Shown here in pieces: positions 30,666-39,988 of a DNA stretch of 64,000 nucleotides (position 1 is its first letter; each line of letters starts with the position of its first letter). Under the pieces are notes generated by a model. The model was given only the letters and a program-made list of their open reading frames with translations. It did no database searches and was not told the origin of the DNA. The position numbers and the translations under genes are program-made. The DNA comes from Symbiodinium natans (Eukaryota; Sar; Dinophyceae; Suessiales; Symbiodiniaceae). Where the stretch lies: contig CAJNDS010001446.1 of the NCBI GenBank assembly GCA_905221605.1, forward strand, positions 853,815 through 917,814. Reading direction: 5' to 3'.

Positions 30666-30780
30666 TCTAGGAAGGCCTCAAATCCAGCATCCAGTTGCCC
30701 AACACCGATGGATTCGCGCGCCGCCTGGCCTCGACAGGCCCTCTGCACCAAGCTCAAGGCAAAGAGAAGGTTTGTAGTCT

Positions 30781-31378
30781 TGGGGTGGGGGGGGGGGGGG
30801 GTGTTTCAGGGTTGCGTCGGGTGCCTTAGGGTGCTTTGGGTTTAGGCTTAGAAGCTTGTCCCTCAAACCCCTTGAAGCCAGGGTTGGTGGACGGAATTGT
30901 GAGGCTCAGAACACCCCCCAGGAGCTTCTGCATCATGATCTCATAGGGTAAGGTTTAAGGTGGTGGGGTATGGGGCTGTTGAGGGTTGAGGGTTTCGGGG
31001 TCCAAGCGCCTTTGCCCAAACAGTACCTGCATGAATCTAAACCCCTACACCCCTAAACCCCTAACCCCCTAAGCCCCGAAACCCCTAAACCCCTAAACCC
31101 CTACACCCCTACACCCCTAAACCCCTAAACCCCTAAACCCCTAATCCCTTACCCCTAGTATTAAACGGGGAGGAACCTGAAATGTGTTTTTATATTTCGG
31201 GGGGGTGTTTTTATCCAAATGTCATGTAGGGTTGAAGTAATTAATGACCTAACCCTGAGAGGGTAGAGAGGGAGCTCCACTCAGGCAGCACAGCAAGGCT
31301 CAGACAGAGGCTTCGGCCTGAAACCCCCCCCCCCCTAATTCGGAATGGGGTTGAAAAGGCCGGAATGTGTTTTTATAA

Positions 31379-31409
<31 letters not shown>

Positions 31410-31554
31410 GGCGTTTAGTAAAAGGGTTGAAGGGATTAAACCCCCCTAAGCCCCTAAACCCCTAGATCCCTAAACCCCTGAACCCCTGAACCCCTGAACC
31501 GCTAACCCTACACTCCTCAACGCCCAATGGCCTTTGCACACCGACCCTGGCAAG
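30781..31554. other. Poly-G runs and CCCCTAAA repeats
   Basis: G-runs lie at 30786-30800 and a 30-base G-run at about 31382-31411. CCCCTAAA repeats occupy 31040-31160. Two copies of GGAATGTGTTTTTATA-like sequence precede G-runs at about 31175 and 31360, suggesting a duplicated segment. Confidence 0.6.
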
Positions 31555-31616
31555 GCCCAACTGGAGTCTGTAGATGGTCAGGACAGTGGCGGCGCGGGTG
31601 CCTACTTTAGCATAGG
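31555..31616 (+). CDS. Exon-like island, product unknown
   Basis: After CTGGCAAG the frame reads AQLESVDGQDSGGAGAYFSI and ends ATA GG|GTTTAG. CCCCTAAA/CCCCTGAA repeats lie to the left and TTTAGGG to the right. Short, so chance openness is possible. Confidence 0.38.
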
Positions 31617-32776
31617 GTTTAGGGTTTAGGGTTTGGGGTTCAAGGCGTTTTCGGGTTGAAGGTTTACAGAGGCCCTGAAGTAACCCACTCGTAGTGCAAA
31701 GAGTTCTGACTCCGTCCACACTTCAATGTTCGGGCTTTAGAGTCTTCTGCGGGTTTAATTCGTGTTTTGCTTCGTTTGCTTCAGCCAGAGCTCCCTTTTC
31801 CTTTAGGATGATAAGTTTTTTGTCCCCTGGATCCGGGCTGGGTTCAGGGTTCAGGGTTCAGGGTTTTGGGTTTAGGGTTTAGGAGTTAGGGGTTTAGGGT
31901 TTAGGGCTTAGGGTTTATGGGTTTAGGGGCCATCTGGGCCTAGCTGGTTTGCTTGGGGCTTTTGCTTGAAACTGTTTGCAAGCCAGCTAGAGGCTTGTGT
32001 GTCCCCCCCTAAAACTACAAAATGACCCTGAGCCCTGAACCCAATCCGAAGCAGACATGTCTTGAGGTGGCCCTGGGGGCATGGGTTATTCCATGTGAAC
32101 CTCGCGGAGGCGGAGGCATCAGCGGTCAGGTGCTCAGGGCTTTTGGGGGAGAATAGGGCTTTCACGGCATGCCGCGTTTTACGAGGCGTCTCCACCCTAC
32201 ATAGGCGTTTAGGGTTCAGGCTTCGTGCTGGTCTGGCCTCAAGAGTTGAAGTCGGTAACCCTAAGAGCCTAAGAACCCTAAGGGTGTGGCAAGGGCCTCT
32301 TCCCATATGCTTCTAAAGAGCCGACGAGCCCCAAGCAGTCCCGTAACGACCCACCAACCCAAGGAGGTGCCCCCAGATGGCCATTGGGTTTGGGGTTCAG
32401 GGTTTAGGGTTTAGGGTTCAGGGTTCAGGGTTTAGGGTTCTGGCTTATCCAAAGTATAGGCCCAAGTTGTCTTTCGCGGGGAATCGTCGTCGAGAACCTT
32501 TTGCAGAATTTGTAGCAGGCCCATGTAGCTATAGGCTAGGGGCCCACGCTCAAACCCTGAAGCCTAAAACCGTAAACGCCGTAAACGCCCATCCTTGAAA
32601 GGTATACTTGTGCCGCCTCTAGGACCCAAGTTGAAGCCCCAAACCCTAAACCCCAAACCCCAAACCCCAAACCCTAAACCCTAAACCCCAAACCCTAAAC
32701 CCTAAACCCTAAACCCTCAAAAGCCAGAGCTGGGGGGACCTCTCCCCGACCTCCTAGGCCTTCAGGGCCCATCAAC
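31617..32776. other. No gene recognised
   Basis: Short TTTAGGG/TTCAGGG runs (31840-31930, 32395-32440) and CCCCAAA/CCCTAAA runs (32640-32716). Overlapping open frames at 31923-32316 have no domain. Confidence 0.45.
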
Positions 32777-32836
32777 CTCTGCACCCATGATCCGCTGTAG
32801 AACTCGGGCTATGGATTCCACGGATCCACCTGCGTC
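32777..32836 (-). CDS. Exon-like island on the minus strand
   Basis: On - the sequence after GGTTCAG reads DAGGSVESIARVLQRIMGAE (20 codons, phase 0 at both ends) before GTTGAT. The + strand has stops or looks less protein-like here. In - orientation the flanks still follow the rule: CCCTAAA-like upstream and TTTAGGG-like downstream. Confidence 0.4.
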
Positions 32837-32861
32837 CTGAACCAGAAGCCCTAAAACGGGT

Positions 32862-34232
32862 CTAGGGGGTTTAGGGTTTAGGGGGTTTAGGGGGTTTAGG
32901 GGGTTTAGGGGGTTTAGGGGGTTTGGGGGGTTTGGGGGGTTTGGGGAGTTTGGGGGGTTTTTGGGGGGTTTGGGGGGTTTGGGGGGTTTGGGGGGTTTGT
33001 TTGGGGGGTTGGGGGTTTGGGGGGGTTTGGGGGTTTTTGGGGGGTTTGGGGGGGTTTGGGGGGTTTGGGGGGTTTGGGGGGTTGGGGGGTTTGGGGGGGT
33101 GGGGGGTTTGGGGGGTTTGGGGGGGCTTTGGGGGGTTGGGGGGTTGGGGGTTTGGGGGGTTTGGGGGGTTTGGGGGGTTGGGGGGGTTGGGGGGTTTGGG
33201 TTTGGGTGGGTTTGGGGGGTTTTGGGGGGTTTGGGGGGTTGGGGGGTTGGGGGGTTTGGGGGGGGGGGTTTTTTGGGGGGTTTGGGGGGTTTGGGGGTTT
33301 GGGGGGTTTGGGGGGGGTTTTTTTGGGGGGGGGGTTTGGGGGTTTGGGGGGTTTGGGGGGTTTGGGGGGGGGGGTTGGGGGGGGGTTTGGGGTGGTTTGG
33401 GGGGTTTGGGGGGTTGGGGGGTTGGGGGGTTTGGGGGTTTGGGGGGTTTGGGGGGTTTGGGGGGTTTGGCGGGTTGGGGGGTTTGGGGGGGTTGGGGGTT
33501 TGGGGGGGGGGGGTTTGGGGGTTTGGGGGGTTTTGGGGGTTTGGGGGGGGGGGTTTGGGGGGTTTTGGGGGGTTGGGGGTTTGGGGGTTTGGGGGGTTTT
33601 TGGGGGGTTTGGGGGGTTTGGGGGGTTGGGGGGTTGGGGGGTTTGGGGGGTTTGGGGGGTTTGGGGGGTTGGGGGGTTGGGGGGGTTTGGGTGGGTTTGG
33701 GGGGTTTGGGGGGTTTGGGGGGTGGGCGGGTTGGGGGGTTGGGGGGTTTTTGGGGGGTTTGGGGGGTTGGGGGGTTTGGGGGGGGGGGGTTTGGGGGGGT
33801 TGGGGGGGGTTGGGGGGTTTGGGGGGTTTGGGGGGTTTGGGGGGTTTGGGGGGTTTTTGGGGGGTTTGGGGGTTTGGGGGGTTTGGGGGGTTTGGGGGGT
33901 TTGGGGGGTTTGGGGGGTTTGGGGGGTTTGGGGGGTTGGGGGGTGGGGGGTTTGCGGGGGTTTGGGGGGTTTGGGGGGTTTTGGGGGGTTTGGGGGGTTG
34001 GGGGGTTTGGGGGGTTTGGGGGGTTTGGGGGGTTTGGGGGGTTTGGGGGTCTTGGGGGTTTGGGGGGGTTTGGGGGGTTTGGGGGGTTTGGGGGGTTTTT
34101 GGGGGGGGGGGTTTGGGGGGTTTGGGGGGTTTGGGGGGTTTGGGGGGTTTGGGGGGTTTGGGGGGTTTGGGGGGTTTGGGGGGTTTGGGGGGTTTGGGGG
34201 GTTTGGGGGGTTTGGGGTTTTGGGTTGTGGGT
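32862..34232 (+). repeat. G-rich minisatellite (GGGGGGTTT)n, about 1.35 kb
   Basis: Nearly uninterrupted runs of four to ten G separated by TT or TTT, starting as GGGGGTTTAGG and shifting to GGGGGGTTT. The + strand is almost free of A and C. Open frames of 400-500 codons on both strands (Gly/Leu/Trp-rich on +, Pro-rich on -) are repeat by-products. The sequence should form G-quadruplexes. It probably derives from telomere-type repeat through loss of A and G expansion. Confidence 0.95.
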
Positions 34233-34420
34233 TTAGGGTCTATTGAACACTGCAACTAGGAGGAGCCGTTGGTTGCAGTGATCGCCACCTTGTTTAGAGC
34301 TCTTTGGGGGTTTCTTGCAGCAAATCCTAATTTAAGGTCTCGTAAGAGGGATGCATCACATCATCAGCTCAGCACCCACAGACTTCGAACCCAAAACCCA
34401 AAACCCTCAACCACCCTGAG

Positions 34421-34474
34421 CTGGATCAGATGGAATTCCTGCTCAAATTGGTCTCGAGAGCCAGGAGCGGAAGC
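34421..34474 (+). CDS. Exon-like island, product unknown
   Basis: After CACCCTGAG the frame reads LDQMEFLLKLVSRARSGS; possible donor GCAACC at 34475. Left flank CCCAAAA/CCCTCAA; right flank CCCTAAA, an exception to the bracket pattern. Confidence 0.32.
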
Positions 34475-34649
34475 AGCAACCGCAACCCTAAACCCTAGAC
34501 CCGAAGCCCTAAACCCTAAACCCCCAACCGCCAACCAATTCAAACCTGCAATCTTCGAAAGCCTCGACGTCTTGATTCAAAACTTGTCTTGCAAGTTCTA
34601 CTTGGGACTGGGACCCGCTTTTCCTACAGTTTTATGGGTTATACCTACT

Positions 34650-34769
34650 TGTTAAGGGTAGTTACTACTAAACTGTAGGTACATGGCGCCTTAAATAAGG
34701 TTAGAACCAGTCATAAGTATAGTTACCCTGCTTATAACCCCATGTATATCTACACATGAACCTCAAGTA
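34650..34769. mobile_element. Family A hairpin element, degenerate
   Basis: GTTAAGGGTAGTTACTACTA on the left and CTACACATGAACCTCAAGTA on the right. The interior carries AAATAAGGTTAGAACC and CCCTGCTTATAA. Confidence 0.5.
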
Positions 34770-35280
34770 GGGTTTAGGTCCTTAGCAGTTGGAGACAATA
34801 TCTTCACCTAAAGAGGGTTTAGGGCCGGGCCAGGCCCGTCCTAAACCCTAAACCCCAAGCCCCTAAACCCTAAACTCTAAACCCTTACCCTAAACCAAAA
34901 CCCTAACCCAAAACCCTAAACCTAAACCCTAAACCCTAAACCCCCAAACCCTCCATGCCGCCTTACTGCATCGTCGCTCCGGCTGGCGCACGCATTTAGC
35001 AGTCCGGAGGTCTCCTGTAAGTTGCTCTTGGGGGTTTAGGGTTTAGGCTTTAGGGTGTAGGGTTTAGGGTTTTAGGGTTCAGGGTTTGGGGTTTCGGGTT
35101 TAGGGCTTTATGGCTTTCAGGGTTTAGGAATGTCTAGGCCTTTTTGGGCTTAGGGTTGTTGATTGTCTCTTTTGGGCTTGGAGTTGCTTGTAGGGTTTTC
35201 CGATGTTGTGTCGATGGAGTGCAGGGCTTAAGGCTGGGGCGATCTTGTTAGGCTGGATGTGGGGCATCCTGGCTTTGGGA

Positions 35281-35356
35281 TGTTTAGGGTTTAGGGTTTA
35301 GGGTTTAGGGTTTAGGGTTTAGGGTTTAGGGTTTAGGGTTTAGGGTTTAGGGTTTG
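35281..35356 (+). repeat. TTTAGGG array
   Basis: About eleven perfect units. Degenerate units also lie at 35030-35105. Confidence 0.93.
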
Positions 35357-35580
35357 GGGATCACAGGCTCCGATGTCTTGCCGAAGGGCACCTCCTGCGT
35401 TTAGGGTGTGCAGTTCCCTCCCCTCGCTCAGCTTGGATCCAAGGATCGCAACCCCAAACCCTAGGCCCTCTACCCTGCAGCTCCTCTCTCAATCCTTTCC
35501 GTCTCACCCCTGGACAATAGTCAAACCCCGCAACCCCCCTGAAATAAAATCCTGAGCCTTAAACCCTTTGGGGCAAATAG

Positions 35581-35650
35581 CGGCATGGATCCTGTCTCTG
35601 AGAAGTCGTGGTTGCCGCGTTCTCCTGCCGAGCAGCGATTGCACCATAAA
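35581..35650 (+). CDS. Exon-like island, product unknown
   Basis: After GCAAATAG the frame reads GMDPVSEKSWLPRSPAEQRL, then HHKP, before GTATAT. TTTAGGG repeats follow at 35668. The left flank lacks the usual CCCTAAA run. Confidence 0.33.
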
Positions 35651-36189
35651 CCCTGTATATAGGTGGCTAAGGGTTTAGGGTTTAGGGTTTAGGGGTCTAG
35701 GGTCTAGGGTTTAGGAAAGTTTAGGGTTTAGGGTTTAGGGTTTAGGGTTTAGGATTCAACCTGAGAAGTGTTTGCGGAGGTTTTTGGGGGGTGGAACTAG
35801 CCCCCACACATCCTGGATGCTGCTAGTTTGGGCGTTTGGGCGTCTCAGTCCGCACCCAAACGTTCCAATCAAAGGCTGCAGTCCGAATCTTGGGGTGGAG
35901 GGTTTGTCTACTTTCAAGAGAACTCAAGGGGTTGGGGTTTAGGGTTTAGGCGCCTCATTAAAATGTACTCCTGCAGAAAGGCGCGCCAGGATTCCCTCAG
36001 ACAGTTCTAACTGCAAGTGGCTGCTTGATGCAGGAGATGGCAAGAGATCTGCAGTTGAGCCCGCCCACCCCTCATATGACTTGCTCGAGGTGCCCTAAGC
36101 CCCAAACCCTAAACCCTAAACCCTTAAACCTTTAAACCTTTAAACCTTTAAACCTTTAACCCTAAACCCTAGGAACCTGCATCCCCCAG
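35651..36189. other. TTTAGGG and CCTTTAAA repeats, no gene recognised
   Basis: TTTAGGG units at 35668-35752, CCCTAAA then CCTTTAAA units at 36099-36170. Confidence 0.6.
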
Positions 36190-36278
36190 AGCCCTCAACT
36201 CCTCGTGATCAGTGGCTCCACAAGATCGAGCGTCGCACGGAACGACTGGGCTCCTGGCAAATGCCAATCAACGGGCAA
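36190..36278 (+). CDS. Exon-like island, 29 codons, product unknown
   Basis: After CATCCCCCAG, a good pyrimidine-rich acceptor, the frame reads PSTPRDQWLHKIERRTERLG, then SWQMPINGQ, ending CAA|GTAACC, a good GT donor. CCCTAAA/CCTTTAAA lies left; TTAGGG-type sequence begins 10 bp to the right. One of the best islands. Confidence 0.5.
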
Positions 36279-36373
36279 GTAACCTATAGGTTAGGGTTTT
36301 GGGTTTTTGGGTTTAGGGTTTAAGGTTTAAGGGTTTTAGGGCCTTTATGGGTTTTAGGGTTTAGGGTTTAGGG

Positions 36374-36475
36374 TTGGGATGTTCCCCCCTTATACTAACA
36401 GTCCTGAACAGGGATGAAGGTACCCCCTACTGTAATCCGTATCAAGGACTGTTAGTAAAAGGGGGAGCATCCCAA
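36374..36475. mobile_element. Family D hairpin element
   Basis: TTGGGATGTTCCCCCCTTAT on the left is inverted on the right as AAAAGGGGGAGCATCCCAA. Internal ACTAACAGTCC is inverted as GGACTGTTAGT. Confidence 0.8.
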
Positions 36476-36996
36476 ACTATAGGTGTAGCTACTTAACAGC
36501 TTGATCTCCCCGCAACTCCTGAGCCCTGACTCACGGTTCCTTCTTTCATTAAAATCTTTGGTCGCCTGCTTCTCAGGCTGAACATCCACCCTACATATGG
36601 TTAACCATATCTTCCCTAAACCCTAAATTAAATGCCTCTAACTTGCGGGTCAAGTGCTTCAGAACTCCCATGGCAGGCCTTGTAAGGGCACTCCAGGATT
36701 CGAAGCCTCAGATCGTTCTGAATTCAGTCTGGGCCGCAGGAGAGCACATGGTGACACCGTGACGCCACCCAGCAACAACCCAACGGAACAGTAGCATCGC
36801 CCCAGACCTCAAGAACAACCAGACGTTGCAATAGTACGAAGAACACCTTACCCCCAAACCCTCAACCCCATCCTTCCCTGGCACATCCGTTGCACACTTC
36901 CGCACGCGCACTGCTGTAGCAGCAGCGGTACCCCGAGAGTCTCCAATAGTGAAGGGACCCTTGTGTGCAAGTTATGCTCCAGCCGGAGAATTGCAA

Positions 36997-37090
36997 CAAG
37001 TTCATGGGTAGCTACAATTAGTGTTACAAGTACCCGAAGTAAGGTTACAAGTATAGTTACCCTACTTACTGCCCATGAGCCTCCAAGTAG
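36997..37090. mobile_element. Family A hairpin element
   Basis: AAGTTCATGGGTAGCTACAA on the left and TGCCCATGAGCCTCCAAGTA on the right. It lies about 210 bp upstream of the methyltransferase start. Confidence 0.7.
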
Positions 37091-37300
37091 ATGCCAGCTT
37101 TACTGGATTGAGCAATTTTGTTGGGCGTTCCGATTTTTCATGTCAGCACAGTCTTGGGGTCTCTTGCAGGGACTCATGAGGGCATGCGACCTCCTGATGC
37201 TTGCTTGCTTGTATTGGAGGGGAAGGTAGTCTGCGGATCCATCCTATGTGTCGCCATATTCGACTCCGCAAGTTTTGTTTTCATAAGCTTCCCGAACGAA

Positions 37301-38026
37301 ATGCACGGCCGCTGTGGCAGCTTCATCCGAAGCTCGGCCCGCGGCTTCTGCAGCCAAGTGCCGGGTGTACCTGGCCTTGGCCATACACCGAAGACTCGCA
37401 AAGGCGCCCTGGACTTATACGGCCGCTGGGCAGCCAGCTATGACGACACCGTCCGATGCTGGGACTACCGTTCCCCGGCCCGGGTTGCTTCGTTGCTGAA
37501 GAGCTTCCAGAGCGTTGGGGCTGCGCGGCCGCTGCCCGTGCTCGATGCCGGCTGTGGCACTGGCTTGAGTGGGGAGGCCCTGGCCGCTGCCGGTTTCAGC
37601 TCGCTGGTGGGTGTCGACGTCAGCAAGGAGATGTTGCGGATCTGTGAAGGGAAGCGCCTCTACAGCTCCGTTGCCTGCTGGGATCTAGAGGGCTCCCAAG
37701 GGCCTCTGCCTTTTCCCGACAAGTGCTTCTCTGCTGTGGTGTGTGTTGGGGTCCTCTCTTACATCCAGTGCTTCGACGTAGTCTATCGGGAATGGTGCAG
37801 GGTGGTCGCACCCGGTGGGCACGTGATCTTCACGCACCGTGACACTCTTTGGGATGCCGACGTGCACTCGTGCCGATCTTCCGCTCGGGCGTTCGAGTCC
37901 CCAGGCCTTGGGCTTGCTGGTTGGCGCAGGATCTACTGCTCGGAGGCCGAGGCTTACATGCCAGATACGCCTGAAGATCGGGAGAATGTGAAGATGGTAC
38001 GATATCTGGTGTTCCAGGCCGCCTGA
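37301..38026 (+). CDS. METTL27-like SAM-dependent methyltransferase
   Basis: A class I methyltransferase fold of about 241 residues is read from ATG at 37301. Residues about 40-60 carry YGRWAASYDDTVRCWDYRSP, which resembles the N-terminal signature of METTL27 (WBSCR27) proteins. Motif I, VLDAGCGTG, is at 80-88 (glycine-rich SAM-binding loop), followed by GVDVSKEM with Asp106 as the likely ribose-binding acidic residue. FSAVVCVGVLSYI and VAPGGHVIFTHRD correspond to the post-motif strands. The frame is open further upstream (37118), with an in-frame ATG at 37184. I chose 37301 because the length matches the family and the N-terminus (MHGRCGSFIRSSARGFCSQV) looks like an organellar presequence. 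The substrate is unknown in this family. No intron is evident. Confidence 0.75.
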   Translation: MHGRCGSFIRSSARGFCSQVPGVPGLGHTPKTRKGALDLYGRWAASYDDTVRCWDYRSPARVASLLKSFQSVGAARPLPVLDAGCGTGLSGEALAAAGFSSLVGVDVSKEMLRICEGKRLYSSVACWDLEGSQGPLPFPDKCFSAVVCVGVLSYIQCFDVVYREWCRVVAPGGHVIFTHRDTLWDADVHSCRSSARAFESPGLGLAGWRRIYCSEAEAYMPDTPEDRENVKMVRYLVFQAA

Positions 38027-38444
38027 TCAACCCGGTCGGCGTTGATTGCTTCTGGAAGACTATTGATCCGTCGCACGGTGGCCAGTGATACCCACGAAGC
38101 AGTTGTGGATGGTGGTGGCGGTCATCAGGGAGACGCTTGGCGGGACTCCTGAAACGAAGCTCGAAACCCGAAAGCTCGAAACCCGAAGCTCGTCGGCCCC
38201 AGCCCTATGGCCAAAAGCCAAACGCCAAGTCCCTAACCTGCAAACCCGAGCCATGGGCCCAGGAAGTGTACTCCCAAGACTTCAAGAGGCCTCACCGCCT
38301 TCGCCTCCTGGCATCTCGAAGCTCAGGGAGACGAGTCTGAAACCTGCACCCAGGAGACAGAGAAGAGGAGAGAGACTCAGAGACAGAAAAAGGAACAACA
38401 GAAACACGAAAGACAGTTAGGATTGGGCAGTTCGAGTTTGGGGT
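38027..38444. other. 3' flank of the methyltransferase gene, no gene recognised
   Basis: Includes a GAAGCTCGAAACCCGAAAG-like short duplication at 38155-38190 and a GAGACAGAGA-rich stretch at 38355-38395. Confidence 0.5.
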
Positions 38445-38587
38445 GCGAAGGTTCAGGGGTAGCTATGAGTTTTAAGTGTTTCAAGTGCCCTGAATCAGTC
38501 AAGGTGATAATCGAGACCAAGACCATATTTGCAAATTTGTGTTGCATTAGAACCATACTTATCTTAACCCCCAACCTCGAAGTGAGG
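38445..38587. mobile_element. Divergent family A-like element
   Basis: CGAAGGTTCAGGGGTAGCTA on the left and TTAACCCCCAACCTCGAAGT on the right are inverted and resemble family A ends. Confidence 0.4.
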
Positions 38588-38789
38588 CTACTGATACTGA
38601 GGGCAGCAAAGTGATGCAAAGTGTTCAACAGTCGTCCTCCAAATGCCGAAACTCAAGCATGGTTCGCGCCCTGCCAGAAAAAGCGAAAGAGTACCCTGCT
38701 TAGATTCCTAAACCGAAACCTAACCCTGCAACAACAAACCCAAAGTTGAAACTCAGATTTTCAACCACCACCTGTAGCAATTTTGGGCG

Positions 38790-39060
38790 TATGAGCTTAG
38801 GGTTGGGTTTCGAGTTCATGATTTAGAAGAAAACAGCAGTGAACAGTAGTGGGTGATTGAATGGAACCCCAAATGGTTGAACTTGCCTTGGCCGCAAGAC
38901 TCTCGGCTAGGAGACATCCACTGCTTCGGCGGGTGGCGGCCAACAGCTCGCGACGGGTTCCATCACGAACAGATTCGAGCAGCTGCAGGCAATTTCGAAA
39001 GCTTACACTTGTACGTACCAAAAGCCCCCAACCCTAAACCCTAATCCTAAACCCTAAACC
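38790..39060 (+). other. Possible exon-like stretch, uncertain
   Basis: A + frame reads QMVELALAARLSARRHPLLR, then RVAANSSRRVPSRTDSS (about 38871-39005), with a transit-peptide-like composition. A - frame (38797-39021) is equally long. CCCTAAA repeats follow. Confidence 0.25.
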
Positions 39061-39159
39061 GCCTAAACCCTAAACCGCTAAAATAACCCTACCCTGTAAA
39101 AGCCACAAGACCCAGTCCCTATTGCAGGCTGAAGCTTCCTAGACTTTGGGGGCGATATG

Positions 39160-39310
39160 TTGGGATGTTTCCCCTTGTACTAACAGTCCTCAGATTCTGA
39201 TTAGTATGGTAGGGGGTTCTATAATCCCTATGTAGGGCTTAATAGGGATTATACTAAGGGATACTACAATCCCTTTTACGGAGCTGCTAGTAGAAGGGGG
39301 AGCATCCCAA
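39160..39310. mobile_element. Family D hairpin element, longest copy
   Basis: TTGGGATGTTTCCCCTTGTA on the left and GAAGGGGGAGCATCCCAA on the right. The interior holds a secondary inverted repeat (TATAATCCCTAT and ATAGGGATTATA). Confidence 0.78.
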
Positions 39311-39674
39311 GGGATATGGCCTAGAAGCTGTGGACTTGAAAGCCCTAAACCCTAAACCCTAAACCCGATCACTCTGTCTGAACCTTTCTAAACGTTGGAG
39401 CCTGTGGGTGCTTGGGAGCTCTTTGGGGATAGGTATTTAAGGGTTTAGGTTTAGGGTTTAGGGACTTGCTTTGGGTCCCTTGTAATGTAACCCTTATAGA
39501 CACTATACGTACTAAGGGCTCATTCTTCGAATCTCTATGAACAAGGACCCTAAACCCTGAACCCTAAACCCGAAACCCTAAACCCTAAACCCTAAACCCT
39601 GTGAACAAGGGTAAGGGACCATTCCAAAGGGCCCCATGGTTCCAACCCTAGAGTCATGGCCTCGCCATGGGAGT

Positions 39675-39757
39675 CATGGCCTCGCAGCTCCGGGAGGGGC
39701 TTCCATTGTTTGTCCGCTCGTCATGCCATGGAGGGCCGTCACTAGCAGTTGCAGAGG
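39675..39757 (+). CDS. Possible first exon upstream of the lipase-domain gene
   Basis: ATG at 39675 reads MASQLREGLPLFVRSSCHGG, then PSLAVAE, ending GAG G|GTTTAG. CCCTAAA (39548-39600) lies left, TTTAGGG (39758-39830) right. An overlapping frame from ATG 39656 also stays open to a TAG near 39741. It could splice to the lipase frame, whose open reading extends upstream of its first ATG to about 39939. Confidence 0.33.
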
Positions 39758-39988
39758 GTTTAGGATTTAGGGTTTAGGGTTTAGGGTTTAGGGTTTGGGG
39801 TTTAGGGTTTGGGGTTTAGGGTTTAGGGTCTTGGGGAAAACTTTGTGTGACGGGGTGAGGGCGCGAGCATCATGCTACTTTATGTTTTATTGTTGTGGCT
39901 AGCTGGCTCGGACGTTGTTTACAGTAGCTCAAAGGAGTAGCCCTATCAGAAATCGCCCCGCGGGTCTCATTCTGATTGTGGTGCTGGG

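Noticed and set aside
30670-30780. Exon at the right of the TTCAGGG array
   Set aside because: At least two + frames and one - frame are equally open and protein-like, and the repeat orientation is the opposite of the usual bracket, so no call was made.
32762-34259. Open frames of 400-500 codons on both strands (Pro-rich and Gly/Trp-rich)
   Set aside because: They are translations of the (GGGGGGTTT)n minisatellite and are open in several frames at once. Only the short end segment 32777-32836 on - looks protein-like.
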